The notes under the pieces are model-generated. The model saw nothing but the letters and a program-made list of their open reading frames with translations. It ran no database searches and was not told the DNA's origin. Below are positions 25,144-34,407 of a DNA stretch of 64,000 nucleotides, one piece after another. The first letter of the stretch is position 1; each line of letters starts with the position of its first letter. A program made the position numbers and the translations under genes. The DNA is from JAJVID01 sp035714085 (GTDB taxonomy: Bacteria > Acidobacteriota > Blastocatellia > RBC074): assembly GCA_035714085.1 (NCBI GenBank), contig DASTMP010000283.1, forward strand, positions 1 through 64,000, read 5' to 3'.

Positions 25144-28100
25144 CTAGCGCAATGTAGATGTAGCGGTTGACTCTTTCGGCTTGCGTTCGCCGGCGCGCCC
25201 GGTCGTCAGGCTGGCGATGATTACCGCCAGCTCAGCAGGCTCGACCGGCTTGGCAACGTGCATTTGGAAACCCGCCTGGAGCGCGCGCAATCGGTCTTCG
25301 CTCCGTCCGCAGGCGGTCAGCGCGATGGCCGGAATCCGGTCCGCCGTGGCGTCCTGCGCGGATTCCAGGGCGCGCACTTTCTTGAGCGCCGTGTAGCCGT
25401 CCTCGTCCGGCATGGCGATATCGAGAATCAACACGTCAGGCCGCCTGCCGCCCGGCGGGTTGGAGAGAAACGCCAACGCCTCCGCCACAGACGACGCGGC
25501 TGTCACCTGCGCTCCATACCCGCTGAGCGTCTGAACCAGCAACTCGCGCGCGTCTTCCTGATCATCGACCACAAGCACGCTCACTCCTTCGAGAGACAAT
25601 CCATGATCCATCCAAATGAAATCCTCAGTGCGCGCTCCGCGGGGAGCCACCGCGGGAGTCGAGGGCATGATGAATTCTGGTTGGCGCCGCGGCAACGTGA
25701 CGGTAACTGTCGCCCCGCGCCCCGCGCCCTCGCTCGCCGCCGTGATCGTCCCGCCATGCAATTCAACTAGATGTTTAACGAGCGAAAGCCCCAAGCCCAG
25801 CCCGCCGTAACGCCGCGCGCTCGATGGGTCGGCTTGTCTGAATCGGTCAAAGACGAAAGGCAAGAACTCCGGCTCAATGCCCTTGCCAGTATCGCTGACC
25901 GTGATGAGGACGTTATCGGCGGCGGCCTCCATTCGCAACTCGACGCGCCCGCCTTCGGGCGTGAATTTGACGGCGTTCGAGAGCAAGTTCCATACGACCT
26001 GCTGCAAGCGCGCCGGGTCGCCTAGCGTTTGTTCCAGCAGAGACTCGTAATCGGCGACGAGCGTGACGCCTTTTGCCTCAGCCGCCGGGCGCACCATTTC
26101 GAGCGCGGCTTCGAGCGTCGGCGCTAGATCAACCGGACCCATGTCGATCCGTAGCTTGCCCGTGATGATGCGCGCCGAATCGAGCAGGTCTTCGATGATT
26201 TGAAGTTGCGCCTTCACGCAGCGCTCGACAATCGCAGTGACTTTGTTGATAAGGTTTCTGTCCACCTGACTGGAGCGCAGCATCCGCGTGTAGCCGAGGA
26301 CGGCGTTCAATGGCGAACGCAGTTCGTGCGAGACCATCGCCAGGAATTCGTCTTTCGAGCGGTTGGCGGCTTCGGCGGCCGCGCGGGCGGCCTGCTCCCA
26401 CGCCAGTTGCTCGCGCTCCGCATCAGCCCGCTTATGCTCGGTGATGTCTATGCACGAGCCGATGTAGCCGAGAAAGACGCCGCCGGGCGAGAATCGCGGG
26501 ACGCCATGATCCAATATCCACCGGTATTCGCCGTCATGGCGTCGCAAACGGTACTCCATCTCAAATGGTTTCCGCGCCTCGAAGGATGTGACATAGACCT
26601 CCATGCAGCGGGCGTAATCCTCCGGGTGAACGCCTTCCGTCCAGCCGTTGCCCAGTTCCTTTTCCATCGCGCGTCCAGTGAAGCCTAGCCACAGTTTGTT
26701 GAAGAAAGTGCAGAGTTTTTCCGCCCCGGACATCCAGATCATGACCGGCGCCGTGTCCGCCAAAATACGAAACTTTTCCTCGCTCGCGCGCAGCGCCTCC
26801 TCGGCGCGTTTCCGCTCGATGCCTTGAGCGATAGGCGCCGCGATGGTGGCGATAGCTTCGACTGTGTCTTCGGTCAATGGATGACGCGCAAACATCGCCA
26901 TCACTCCAACGACACGATCCTCAACCAGCAGCGGATAGCCCGCGAATGCGACCATTCCCTCCTCTCTCGCCCACTCCGGATCGCTGATGCGCGGGTCATT
27001 AGCCACGTCGTTGGTCAGATGCGGTCGGCGCTCTTTGGCGATCAGGCCAATCTTGAATTCTCCCACGCGAATGCGGGAGTGCCTGCCATTCAAGTGCGTA
27101 TACAGCCCGGCGCTGGCCTGCAGCTCCAGCAAAGACCCCTTTGGATTCAGCGTCCAGATGCGCGCAAACGCCGCGTCCAGATGTCGGACCAGGGCTTCAG
27201 CGCTCTTTTGAAGCATGCTCTGCAGTGAAACCTCATGTTCGGCCAAAGCGGCGTTCACGTCGGCGCGCAGCGCCACACTCGTCAGTTTCGCCTCCTCCGC
27301 CCGCTTGTGCTCAGTGATGTCAGCCAGCATGCCGATCATCTTTACCGGCGCGCCGTTACGCGCCAGCTCGAAATTACCGGCCAATTCCAACCACCGCAGC
27401 GCGCCGTCCTTGCGGCGGATGCGGTAAACGGTATGGAATGGGCGCCCGGACTTCATTCCGACGTCAAGCGCCTGCTCGAAGGTGGCGGCGTCGTCCGGAT
27501 GCACATAGCGCTCGATTAACTGCGTCTTGCTGAGCGCTCCGTCGGCTCGGGTGTGACTGAAAATTCCGTACATCCGTTCGTTCTCCCAGACGGCGCGGTC
27601 GGTCTGCGCGTCCCACTCGAAGACGCCCAGCCCGGCTGCCCTCGACGCCAGCCGCAGCCGCTCTTCACTATCGCGCAGCTTCTCTTCGGCCCACTTGCGC
27701 GCGGAGATGTCTTCGACGATGGAAATGAAGTAGTCAGGCGAACCGTCCGCCTTGCGCATCATGGAGACAGTCAAGTTGGTCCATACGACGGAGCCGTCCT
27801 TGCGATAATATCGCTTCTCCATCAGATGGGTATCAATCTCTCCCTCCAACATCCGCCGCGCCGCCTTCACGTCTTCCTCCAGATCGTCCGGATAGGTGAT
27901 GTCGGCGAAAGTCTTCGTCATCAGTTCCTCGCGCGAGTAACCTAGGATGTCGCATAACCGCTGATTGACCTCTAACCAACGGCCATCCAGGTCGACGCGT
28001 GCGATACCTACGGCGGCGTTCTCGAAAATGGCTCTGAACCGCGCCTCTCTATCGCGGAGCTCCTCGATGTTCCGCCGATTCTCGCGCGAATTCTGGATCT

Positions 28101-28236
28101 CCTCATAGGGCCGCAGGTCGAGTTCGCTGCAGGCGACCTCGTCCGCGCTAGACGGAGGCGGCTCAGGCCGATTGACCGGTGATTGCGCGGCGCCACGCTT
28201 AGTGGCTGAAAGTGTTTTCCCGGGTTTCCTAATCAT
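25144..28236 (-). CDS. Hybrid sensor histidine kinase (PAS-PAS-GAF-PAS-HisKA-HATPase-REC)
   Basis: 1030 residues, cytoplasmic. Domains in order: PAS (about 65-180), PAS (190-310), GAF (325-475), PAS (485-605), dimerisation/phosphoacceptor with His637 in SHELRSPLNAVLGY, ATPase (about 735-850, N-box NLLSNAVKF, DTGKGI, GGLGLGL), and a receiver with Asp939 (LILDIAMPDEDG) and Lys996 (VAKP). PAS and GAF modules bind small ligands or cofactors; none can be named. The start ATG has an upstream in-frame region not used. It is divergent from the next kinase, so the two may share a promoter region (28237-28465). No separate output domain is present, so phosphate must leave through a phosphotransfer protein or the REC may act itself. 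Confidence 0.92.
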   Translation of the reverse strand: MIRKPGKTLSATKRGAAQSPVNRPEPPPSSADEVACSELDLRPYEEIQNSRENRRNIEELRDREARFRAIFENAAVGIARVDLDGRWLEVNQRLCDILGYSREELMTKTFADITYPDDLEEDVKAARRMLEGEIDTHLMEKRYYRKDGSVVWTNLTVSMMRKADGSPDYFISIVEDISARKWAEEKLRDSEERLRLASRAAGLGVFEWDAQTDRAVWENERMYGIFSHTRADGALSKTQLIERYVHPDDAATFEQALDVGMKSGRPFHTVYRIRRKDGALRWLELAGNFELARNGAPVKMIGMLADITEHKRAEEAKLTSVALRADVNAALAEHEVSLQSMLQKSAEALVRHLDAAFARIWTLNPKGSLLELQASAGLYTHLNGRHSRIRVGEFKIGLIAKERRPHLTNDVANDPRISDPEWAREEGMVAFAGYPLLVEDRVVGVMAMFARHPLTEDTVEAIATIAAPIAQGIERKRAEEALRASEEKFRILADTAPVMIWMSGAEKLCTFFNKLWLGFTGRAMEKELGNGWTEGVHPEDYARCMEVYVTSFEARKPFEMEYRLRRHDGEYRWILDHGVPRFSPGGVFLGYIGSCIDITEHKRADAEREQLAWEQAARAAAEAANRSKDEFLAMVSHELRSPLNAVLGYTRMLRSSQVDRNLINKVTAIVERCVKAQLQIIEDLLDSARIITGKLRIDMGPVDLAPTLEAALEMVRPAAEAKGVTLVADYESLLEQTLGDPARLQQVVWNLLSNAVKFTPEGGRVELRMEAAADNVLITVSDTGKGIEPEFLPFVFDRFRQADPSSARRYGGLGLGLSLVKHLVELHGGTITAASEGAGRGATVTVTLPRRQPEFIMPSTPAVAPRGARTEDFIWMDHGLSLEGVSVLVVDDQEDARELLVQTLSGYGAQVTAASSVAEALAFLSNPPGGRRPDVLILDIAMPDEDGYTALKKVRALESAQDATADRIPAIALTACGRSEDRLRALQAGFQMHVAKPVEPAELAVIIASLTTGRAGERKPKESTATSTLR

Positions 28237-28465
28237 AAGTCACCTTTTATCGATATATTCGGATCTGCCGAGCGGTGTCGACGGGCTTTGCCATCCCTGT
28301 TATTGAATGATTGCAAACGCCAGGCCACTTCGACGCCGGAATCCGAGTCGGTCGCGGTCCATGGCGCGGCTGTTGCGTCGTATACTTACATTGGCGGCAT
28401 CAGTTCAATGTGACTTCATTTGACAAAAGAAGCGAGATGCGGTTTGAGCGCCTTCAGAGGTGGGT

Positions 28466-31405
28466 ATGAAAAAACGATCAATCTCTGTGCTGATCGCGGA
28501 CGCCGCGCCCGAATACCGCGCCACATTGTATGACGCTCTTTCGCGCGATCCGGCGGCCCGCTATATGGTTATCGAAGCGGAGAGCGGCCTCCGCGCGCTC
28601 GAGTTGTGCCACTCGCGGGAGCCGGATTGCCTGGTCATCGCTCACGACCTGCCGGATCTGTCTGGATTGGACGCTCTCAAGAAACTTGCCGCTGAGGGGG
28701 AGGCGCCGGCTTGCGCCGTGGTCGTTTTGGTCGGAGCGGGAGACGCGCGACTTGCAGTCGAGGCGATGAAGAGCGGCGCGCATGACTGCCTCGAAAAAGA
28801 CCGCGCCAAAGGAGCGGATCTGCGTCTTGCCGTGAATCGCGCCGTCGAAAAGGCCGAACAGCGGCGGCGAGCCGTGGCGCATGAGCGTGAATTGATCGAG
28901 AAGAATCGCGCGCTTGAAGTTGGTCACGCGGCCGGACGCGAAGAGAGTGAGGAAACGCGGCGGACAGCTAAGGCCGGCGTCAGCGCGAGCGGCGCAGTCG
29001 CCTCACGCCAGGAGCCCGCTATCCACAATCAAACCGAAGAGCAATTGCTGTTGCTCAAATCGGCGATCGGGCAGAGTAATGAATCGGTCATCATTATGAC
29101 GGCGCAACTCGACCCGCCAGGCCCACAGATTGTTTTTGTCAGCCCGGCTTTCACGAGAATGACCGGCTACACGCCCGAAGAAGTAATAGGCAAAACGCTT
29201 CACCTCCTGCAAGGGCCCAAAACCGAAGGATTCATGTTTGACCAGTTGTGCAAGGATTGCGTTGCGGGCAGGGTCTTTCATGGCGAGACGATCAATTACC
29301 GCAAGGACCGTTCGGAATTTCACCTCGAATGGACCGCCGGGCCGGTGCGCAACGAGCGCGGCGATGTGACGCATATCGCCGCCGCGCAGCGCGACGTGAC
29401 CGAGCCTCGCCGAGTCGAAGAGGAGTTGCAGCGGCGTGAGGAAGAGTTTCGCTCGTTGTTTGATCTATCGGCCATCGGCATGGCGCGAGTCTCGCCCGAA
29501 GGCAAATACCTACGCGTCAATCGCAAATACTGTCAGATGTTGGGTTACTCCGAGCAGGAGTTGCTCCATTGCACTCTCTATGATGTGACTCATCCCGACG
29601 ACCGCGAGGTTAGCGCCGCCAGGTTAGACGCTTCCTTCACCGGCGAGCCTGAAGAATATAGCATTGAGAAGCGTTACGTGCGGAAGGACGGCGCAATCAT
29701 CTGGGCGCTGATCAATTGGACGATCGTCCGCGACGCCGAGGGCTGTCCGCTGCACTCGGTCGCCAACATTCAAGACATCACGGAGCGCAAGCTCGCGGAA
29801 GAAGCGCTGCGGGTGAGTGAAGAGCGATTGGACCTCGCGCAGAGGGCGGGCCACATCGGAACATTTGATTGGGACATCCCCGCTAATAAGCTCGTCTGGA
29901 CAGAGAAGTTGAAAACTCTCTTCGGCCTGTCTCCGGACGGCTTTGGCGGCACATATGAGAGTTGGCGCCGGCTCATGCACCAGGAAGACCTCCTCGCCTG
30001 CGAGGCGAGCATCCGGGAAGCTCTGGAAAAGAAGCTTCCGCAGTGGCAAATGGAGTTTCGGATAGTGCGCGCCGACACTGGCCAGGTGAGGTGGATTGAG
30101 GCGAGGAGCCGCATCTTCTACGACGAGCAAGGCGCGCCATTGCGCATCATCGGGACCAATATGGACATTACCGATCGCAAGCAGGCGGAAGCCGAACGCG
30201 AAGAACTACTCGCCCGCGAGCAGGCCGCGCGCGAAGCGGCCGAGGCCCTGACACGCGCCAAGGACGAATTTCTCGCCCTCGTGTCGCATGAGTTGCGATC
30301 GCCTTTGAACGCAATGCTCGGATACGCTGTTCTACTGCGCCACGGCGGGTTGGATACCAAAGAGGTCAGGCATGCGGCGGAGGTCATCGAGCGCAGCGGA
30401 AAGGCGCAGGCGCAACTGATTGATGACTTGCTGGACACGGCCCGCATCATCAGCGGCAAGCTCAGGCTCGAGCTCGGTCCGGTAAACCTGGTATCGGTGA
30501 TCGAGCAGGCGGCTCAGACGATCCACCCGGCGGCGGACGCTAAAGAGATCTCGCTCGAAACTAATCTCCCCTCCGAAATCGGTCAGATCACCGGCGACCC
30601 CGTTCGCTTAGAGCAAGTGGTCTGGAACCTGCTCTCGAACGCGGTCAAGTTCACCCCACAGGGAGGCCGCGTCGAAGCGCGCCTGGAGCGCATAGACCCG
30701 CATATTTGCATCATCGTGAGCGACACTGGTAAAGGCATCAGTCCCGATTTCCTGCCCTATGTCTTCGACCGCTTCCGCCAGTCCGACGCGTCGAGCGTCA
30801 GAAGGCACGGCGGCCTCGGCCTCGGCCTGTCGCTCGTCAAATACCTGGTCGAGTTGCATGGCGGAACGATTGAGGCCGCGAGCGCGGGCGAAGGCCAGGG
30901 CGCGACTTTCAAAGTTACGCTTCCGGTCCGCGCCATCGCTACGCCGCTCGGTGAGGCCGAGGGCGCGCCTGTTTCGGGCAAGGTGTCGAAGGAACTCACG
31001 GGCGTGCGCGCGATGGTGGTTGATGACGAGGACGACGCGCGCGAATTGCTTGACCTGGCGCTTTCGCAGTACGGCGCTGACGTGGTTGCTGTCAGTTCCG
31101 CCGCGGAAGCCTATACGTTGATTACCGCGACTCCGCCGCAGGAGCGGCCCGATGTGATGGTGGCCGACATAGGCATGCCGGATGAAGACGGCTACAGCCT
31201 GATTCGTCGCGTGCGCGAGTGGGAGCGCGCGCGTGGCGCTTATATCCCGGCGGTGGCGCTCACGGCTTATGGACGGGTCGAGGACCGTATACATGCTCTG
31301 AAAGCAGGCTTCCAGATGCACGTCGCCAAGCCGGTCGATCCCGATGAACTGGCCATCGCGATCCAGAGCCTCATCAACCGCCAGAACACCGGCGAGCAGT
31401 CGTGA
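28466..31405 (+). CDS. Hybrid histidine kinase with degenerate N-terminal receiver
   Basis: 979 residues. The ATG at 28466 follows AGAGGTGGG; a GTG two codons earlier is also in frame. Domains: N-terminal receiver-like (1-125), coiled linker, PAS (about 190-315), PAS (325-445), PAS (455-575), HisKA with His608 in SHELRSPLNAMLGY, HATPase (about 705-825), and a normal C-terminal receiver with Asp901 (MVADIGMPDEDG). In the first receiver the phosphorylatable Asp is Ala59 (VIAHDLPD), one of the acidic pocket residues is Ala13, and the Thr is Val89, while Lys111 remains. So that domain probably cannot be phosphorylated and acts as a pseudo-receiver or a partner-binding module. Confidence 0.92.
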   Translation: MKKRSISVLIADAAPEYRATLYDALSRDPAARYMVIEAESGLRALELCHSREPDCLVIAHDLPDLSGLDALKKLAAEGEAPACAVVVLVGAGDARLAVEAMKSGAHDCLEKDRAKGADLRLAVNRAVEKAEQRRRAVAHERELIEKNRALEVGHAAGREESEETRRTAKAGVSASGAVASRQEPAIHNQTEEQLLLLKSAIGQSNESVIIMTAQLDPPGPQIVFVSPAFTRMTGYTPEEVIGKTLHLLQGPKTEGFMFDQLCKDCVAGRVFHGETINYRKDRSEFHLEWTAGPVRNERGDVTHIAAAQRDVTEPRRVEEELQRREEEFRSLFDLSAIGMARVSPEGKYLRVNRKYCQMLGYSEQELLHCTLYDVTHPDDREVSAARLDASFTGEPEEYSIEKRYVRKDGAIIWALINWTIVRDAEGCPLHSVANIQDITERKLAEEALRVSEERLDLAQRAGHIGTFDWDIPANKLVWTEKLKTLFGLSPDGFGGTYESWRRLMHQEDLLACEASIREALEKKLPQWQMEFRIVRADTGQVRWIEARSRIFYDEQGAPLRIIGTNMDITDRKQAEAEREELLAREQAAREAAEALTRAKDEFLALVSHELRSPLNAMLGYAVLLRHGGLDTKEVRHAAEVIERSGKAQAQLIDDLLDTARIISGKLRLELGPVNLVSVIEQAAQTIHPAADAKEISLETNLPSEIGQITGDPVRLEQVVWNLLSNAVKFTPQGGRVEARLERIDPHICIIVSDTGKGISPDFLPYVFDRFRQSDASSVRRHGGLGLGLSLVKYLVELHGGTIEAASAGEGQGATFKVTLPVRAIATPLGEAEGAPVSGKVSKELTGVRAMVVDDEDDARELLDLALSQYGADVVAVSSAAEAYTLITATPPQERPDVMVADIGMPDEDGYSLIRRVREWERARGAYIPAVALTAYGRVEDRIHALKAGFQMHVAKPVDPDELAIAIQSLINRQNTGEQS

Positions 31406-31774
31406 GCCGACAGTCGAGATCGCGTAGGACAAGTTGAAGCGTGGAGGAATTATAGTCTTGAGGCGGGCGCTGGGCGCGCGCTACCATGCCGCCGTCTTTC
31501 AGGCCGTGAGCCTTTCAACAAGATCTGAGCATAGATCTGAGCCGGATACGTTAATGCCGATGCCTCCGAACCTTCGGCAGCAGGGACGATTTCTGGGGTA
31601 GGGGCAGGATGGGCGTCCGCTACTCCATTTAAATCGGCTTGCAAATGCGCCTACGGGGCTCTGGCGCGAGTTGTTTACTCGCGGCATGTTTCTTGAGCGG
31701 TCTTCGCATACGGTCTCGAATACCTCCCCATCCGAGTCAATCGGCTATGGACGGAGTATCCATCGAGGTAGAAG
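31406..31774. other. Intergenic region with REP-like repeat
   Basis: No gene is seen. Bases 31643-31684 resemble 61993-62032: both contain GGCGCGAGTTGTTTACTCGC, a hairpin sequence (GCGAG-TTGTTTA-CTCGC). The bases before the antiporter start (31761-31774) give only a weak ribosome-binding site. Confidence 0.5.
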
Positions 31775-33544
31775 ATGAATACATTTAGCGCCGAATCGTT
31801 GGCCGCCGCGCTCGCGATCATAGGCATTGTCATTATCGTTTCCGCCCTGCTTTCGGGTTTGATTGAGCGCAGCGGGCTGCCGCAGGTCGCGGTGTTTCTC
31901 GCGCTCGGCGCGGCGCTCGGCCCCTTCGGTCTCCGCGTACTCAATATCGAACTCGACTCCGCGGCGTTGCGCGTAGTAGCCACGTTGAGTCTCGCGCTCG
32001 TGCTCTTTACGGACGCCGTCTCGCTCAATATCGCTGAAGTGAAGCGCCGCGGCGCGCTGGCGCTCCGGCTACTCGGGCCGGGGACTCTACTCACCGCCGC
32101 CCTCATTGCGCTCGCCGGATGGCTGATACTCAGGCTCCCGCCGCCTGGCGCCGCGATTCTAGGCGCGGCGCTCGCCTCCAGCGACCCTGTGCTGTTGCGC
32201 GGGCTTCTTCGCCGCCGCGACATTCCCGCGGACGCGCGCCACGCGCTGCAACTTGAGAGCGGCCTCAACGACGTCGCGCTGTTGCCGGTAGTAATCATTG
32301 CCATGGCGTTTCTCAGTCATGGCTCTCCCCTCACTGGCGCCGGTTTCGCTAAACTCGGGCTCGATCTGTTCATCCTCGGACCTGGCGCGGGAATACTCAT
32401 CGGGCTGCTCGGGGTGGCGGCTCTGGATTTGATAAGAAGGCGTATCGGCGTGCGGCGCGACTATGAATCGCTCTATTCCCTCGGCGTCGCGTTCACCGCC
32501 TACGCCGCCGCCGAAGCCGTGCATGGCAGCGGGTTCCTCGCCGCGTTCGCAGCCGGGATGACGATAGCGGCCCTTGACGTGGAACTCTGTGATTGCTTCA
32601 TCGAATACGGCGGCGTGACCGCCGAGATGCTGCTGCTCTTTACCTTCGTGCTGTTAGGAAGCTATGTGATATGGACCGGGCTTACAGTGATCGACGGCGC
32701 GACGTTGTTATTTACGGCGATCACAGTCCTGATAAGAACGCCTGTTTACCTCTTGTCGCTGATAAGATCAAACGTAGACATGCGCGGGCGCCTGTTGATC
32801 GCCTGGTTCGGGCCGCGCGGATTGAGTTCACTGCTGCTGGTTCTGTTGCCGGTCTTCGCCGGACTGCCCGGCGGCGAACATCTGTTCGCGATCTGCTCTT
32901 TGGTAGTGCTCGTGTCAGTCGTGCTACACGGCGGCTCGCCCATGCTGCTGGCGCAAATCGCGCGCAAGAGGGCGCGCGAGGGGCGCGCCGATGGCGCCGG
33001 CGAGGCGACATCTGCGCAAGTGGATGCCCGTGTCCCGCAAGAGAGGCCGCGTGAGGCGCTGCCGGTGGCCCTCATTTCACGCGTGGACTCTACGACTTCA
33101 GCTGGAGGGACGGATGGCGACGCCTCGACCAAGGCCATAGCGTCGCGCCAACTCGGCGCGGAAGGCGATGGCGCGCAGGTCGGCCCGCAAAGAATCTCAC
33201 TCGATGAATTACGCCGCCTGTTGCGGGAGAAAGAGCCGGTTACGATCCTTGACGTGCGCACAGAGCGCAGCTTTGAACAAGACGACCTTCAAGCGATGGG
33301 GGCCGTGCGAATGCCGCCCGACCATGTGGCCGAACGCGCGAGCGAACTGGGCCTTAAACGGGAGGCATGGCTGGTCGCCTACTGCGCCTGAACGAACGAA
33401 GCGACCAGCGCCCGTGTGGCGCAGGAACTCAGACAGGCCGGATGGAAGAATGCTCGCGCCCTCACCGGAGGCTGGACAGCATGGCGGGAAGCCGGTCTGC
33501 CGGTGGAGAACAGAACAAGAGAACCGCGAGCGGAAACTGAGTAG
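31775..33544 (+). CDS. CPA1-type cation/proton antiporter fused to rhodanese, candidate selenoprotein
   Basis: Residues 1 to about 395 are a CPA1 Na+/H+ antiporter: about 12 membrane helices, the transport motif ESGLNDV (Asn165-Asp166) and the SSDP loop (135-138). A cytosolic linker follows (about 395-465), then a rhodanese domain (about 470-589) beginning ISLDELRRLL and TILDVRTERS. Codon 539 is TGA (33389-33391), preceded by VAYCA. In frame after it the rhodanese fold continues (TNEATSARVAQEL, then ALTGGWTAWREAGLPVE) to TAG at 33542-33544. By alignment with GlpE, UGA is at the catalytic Cys. A SECIS-like hairpin follows, so Sec insertion is likely, giving 589 residues. If UGA is a stop, a 538-residue protein lacking the active-site loop is made. 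The fusion suggests redox or sulfur regulation of ion transport. Confidence 0.8.
33389..33425 (+). promoter_or_regulatory. In-frame UGA with candidate bacterial SECIS hairpin
   Basis: TGA at 33389-33391 is followed after 16 bases by a stem GCGCC (33408-33412) paired to GGCGC (33418-33422) around the loop CGTGT. It extends by two C-G pairs (33405-33406 with 33424-33425) past an A/A mismatch. A GU-containing small loop at this distance is what SelB recognises in bacterial SECIS elements. The hairpin is inside coding sequence, as bacterial SECIS are. Structure is hand-drawn, not folded by program. Confidence 0.6.
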
Positions 33545-33763
33545 TAAGCAAACCTACACTCCATTCAAAAATATTGGATATGCGCGCTTTCCAATAACCA
33601 ATTATCAATAGTTGAGAGAGCGCCCGGCCCTTAAAGAAGCGTAAAGAAGCATCAAGATTGAAACATCACGGTCGCGGCAAGCGTAAGTGGGAGAGTCGTG
33701 TTTGAAACACTACATTCAGGAGAAGGGATGCCATAGGGCATCTTATAGATAGAGATAAAAAAT

Positions 33764-33788
33764 CAGCGGCTAAAGATTTTAGTCGCTG
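33764..33788 (+). other. Leader stem-loop upstream of the IPFDFTVG-type gene
   Basis: Arms CAGCGGCTAAA (33764-33774) and TTTAGTCGCTG (33778-33788) pair over 11 positions with one mismatch around a 3-base loop. It ends about 14 bases before the GGAGGT ribosome-binding site, so it could influence translation. The rest of the 268-base gap from 33545 shows a small GATGCC/GGGCATC hairpin near 33727-33742 and no gene. Confidence 0.5.
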
Positions 33789-33812
33789 CGAACATTCCAA
33801 ACGGAGGTAATT

Positions 33813-34268
33813 TTGAAAAAGCAGATTCTGAGCATCGCCGCCACACTGACACTTATCCTTCCCATGTCGATTATCGGGTTTGCGGGTCTCAGCGGCAGAG
33901 TCAGCGCAAACATCCCGTTCGATTTCACGGTTGGCAATAAAGAGTTCAAGTCTGGCAAATATGCTGTCAGCCGGCTCTTTAACGGCAACACCGCTGACAC
34001 ATTGATCATTCGCAGCGCGGACAACAGCGAGGCGGCCAACTTCAACGTCAATAGTGTTACCGGCAAGGGCGATTCGCAGGCTAGGCTGGTTTTCCGCCGT
34101 TACGGCAACCAGTATTTCCTCGCGCAGATTTTTGATGGAGAGAGCAGAGAAGGATATGGGCTCTTGAAGTCGAAAACCGAGCGCGAAGCGGCGAAGAAGC
34201 GCGACGTAATCACGCAAAACGTCGCCGAGCCGGATGTCGTGACGGTAGTGGCGCAGATCGGGCGATAA
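33813..34268 (+). CDS. Secreted acidobacterial protein of the IPFDFTVG type
   Basis: 151 residues. A TTG start at 33813 lies after GGAGG (33803-33807) with normal spacing. A signal peptide (MKKQILSIAATLTLILPMS) is followed by a small beta-rich domain: VSANIPFDFTVGNKEFKSGKYAV, LIIRSADNSEAANF, LVFRRYGNQYFLAQI. This start, an 'ANIPFDFTVG' strand, recurs in many secreted Acidobacteria proteins of unknown role. The C-terminal region has charged EREAAKKRDV. A terminator follows. It is likely a single-gene transcript. Confidence 0.75.
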   Translation: MKKQILSIAATLTLILPMSIIGFAGLSGRVSANIPFDFTVGNKEFKSGKYAVSRLFNGNTADTLIIRSADNSEAANFNVNSVTGKGDSQARLVFRRYGNQYFLAQIFDGESREGYGLLKSKTEREAAKKRDVITQNVAEPDVVTVVAQIGR

Positions 34269-34351
34269 GCGCCGCCACATTCCAGTCCCGCAATTCATCG
34301 ACCCATCGGCGCCCTTAACGAGATCGGTTGGCAAATCGGGACCAATTCTTT

Positions 34352-34398
34352 ACGGCAACCCGCAGCGATTCTTCGGCTGCGGGTTGCCGTTTCATTTT
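34352..34398 (+). terminator. Rho-independent terminator
   Basis: A 15-base perfect stem (34352-34366 with 34376-34390) around a short loop is followed by TTCATTTT (34391-34398). It ends the secreted protein gene at 34268 and lies between it and the convergent gene at 34408. No U-run forms on the minus strand. Confidence 0.85.
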
Positions 34399-34407
34399 GC
34401 CATGCGG

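Noticed and set aside
33389..33391. UGA as a plain nonsense mutation making the rhodanese a pseudogene
   Set aside because: Less likely because the stop falls exactly at the catalytic position, the downstream frame is intact for 50 codons and a hairpin follows; cannot be fully excluded without genome data.
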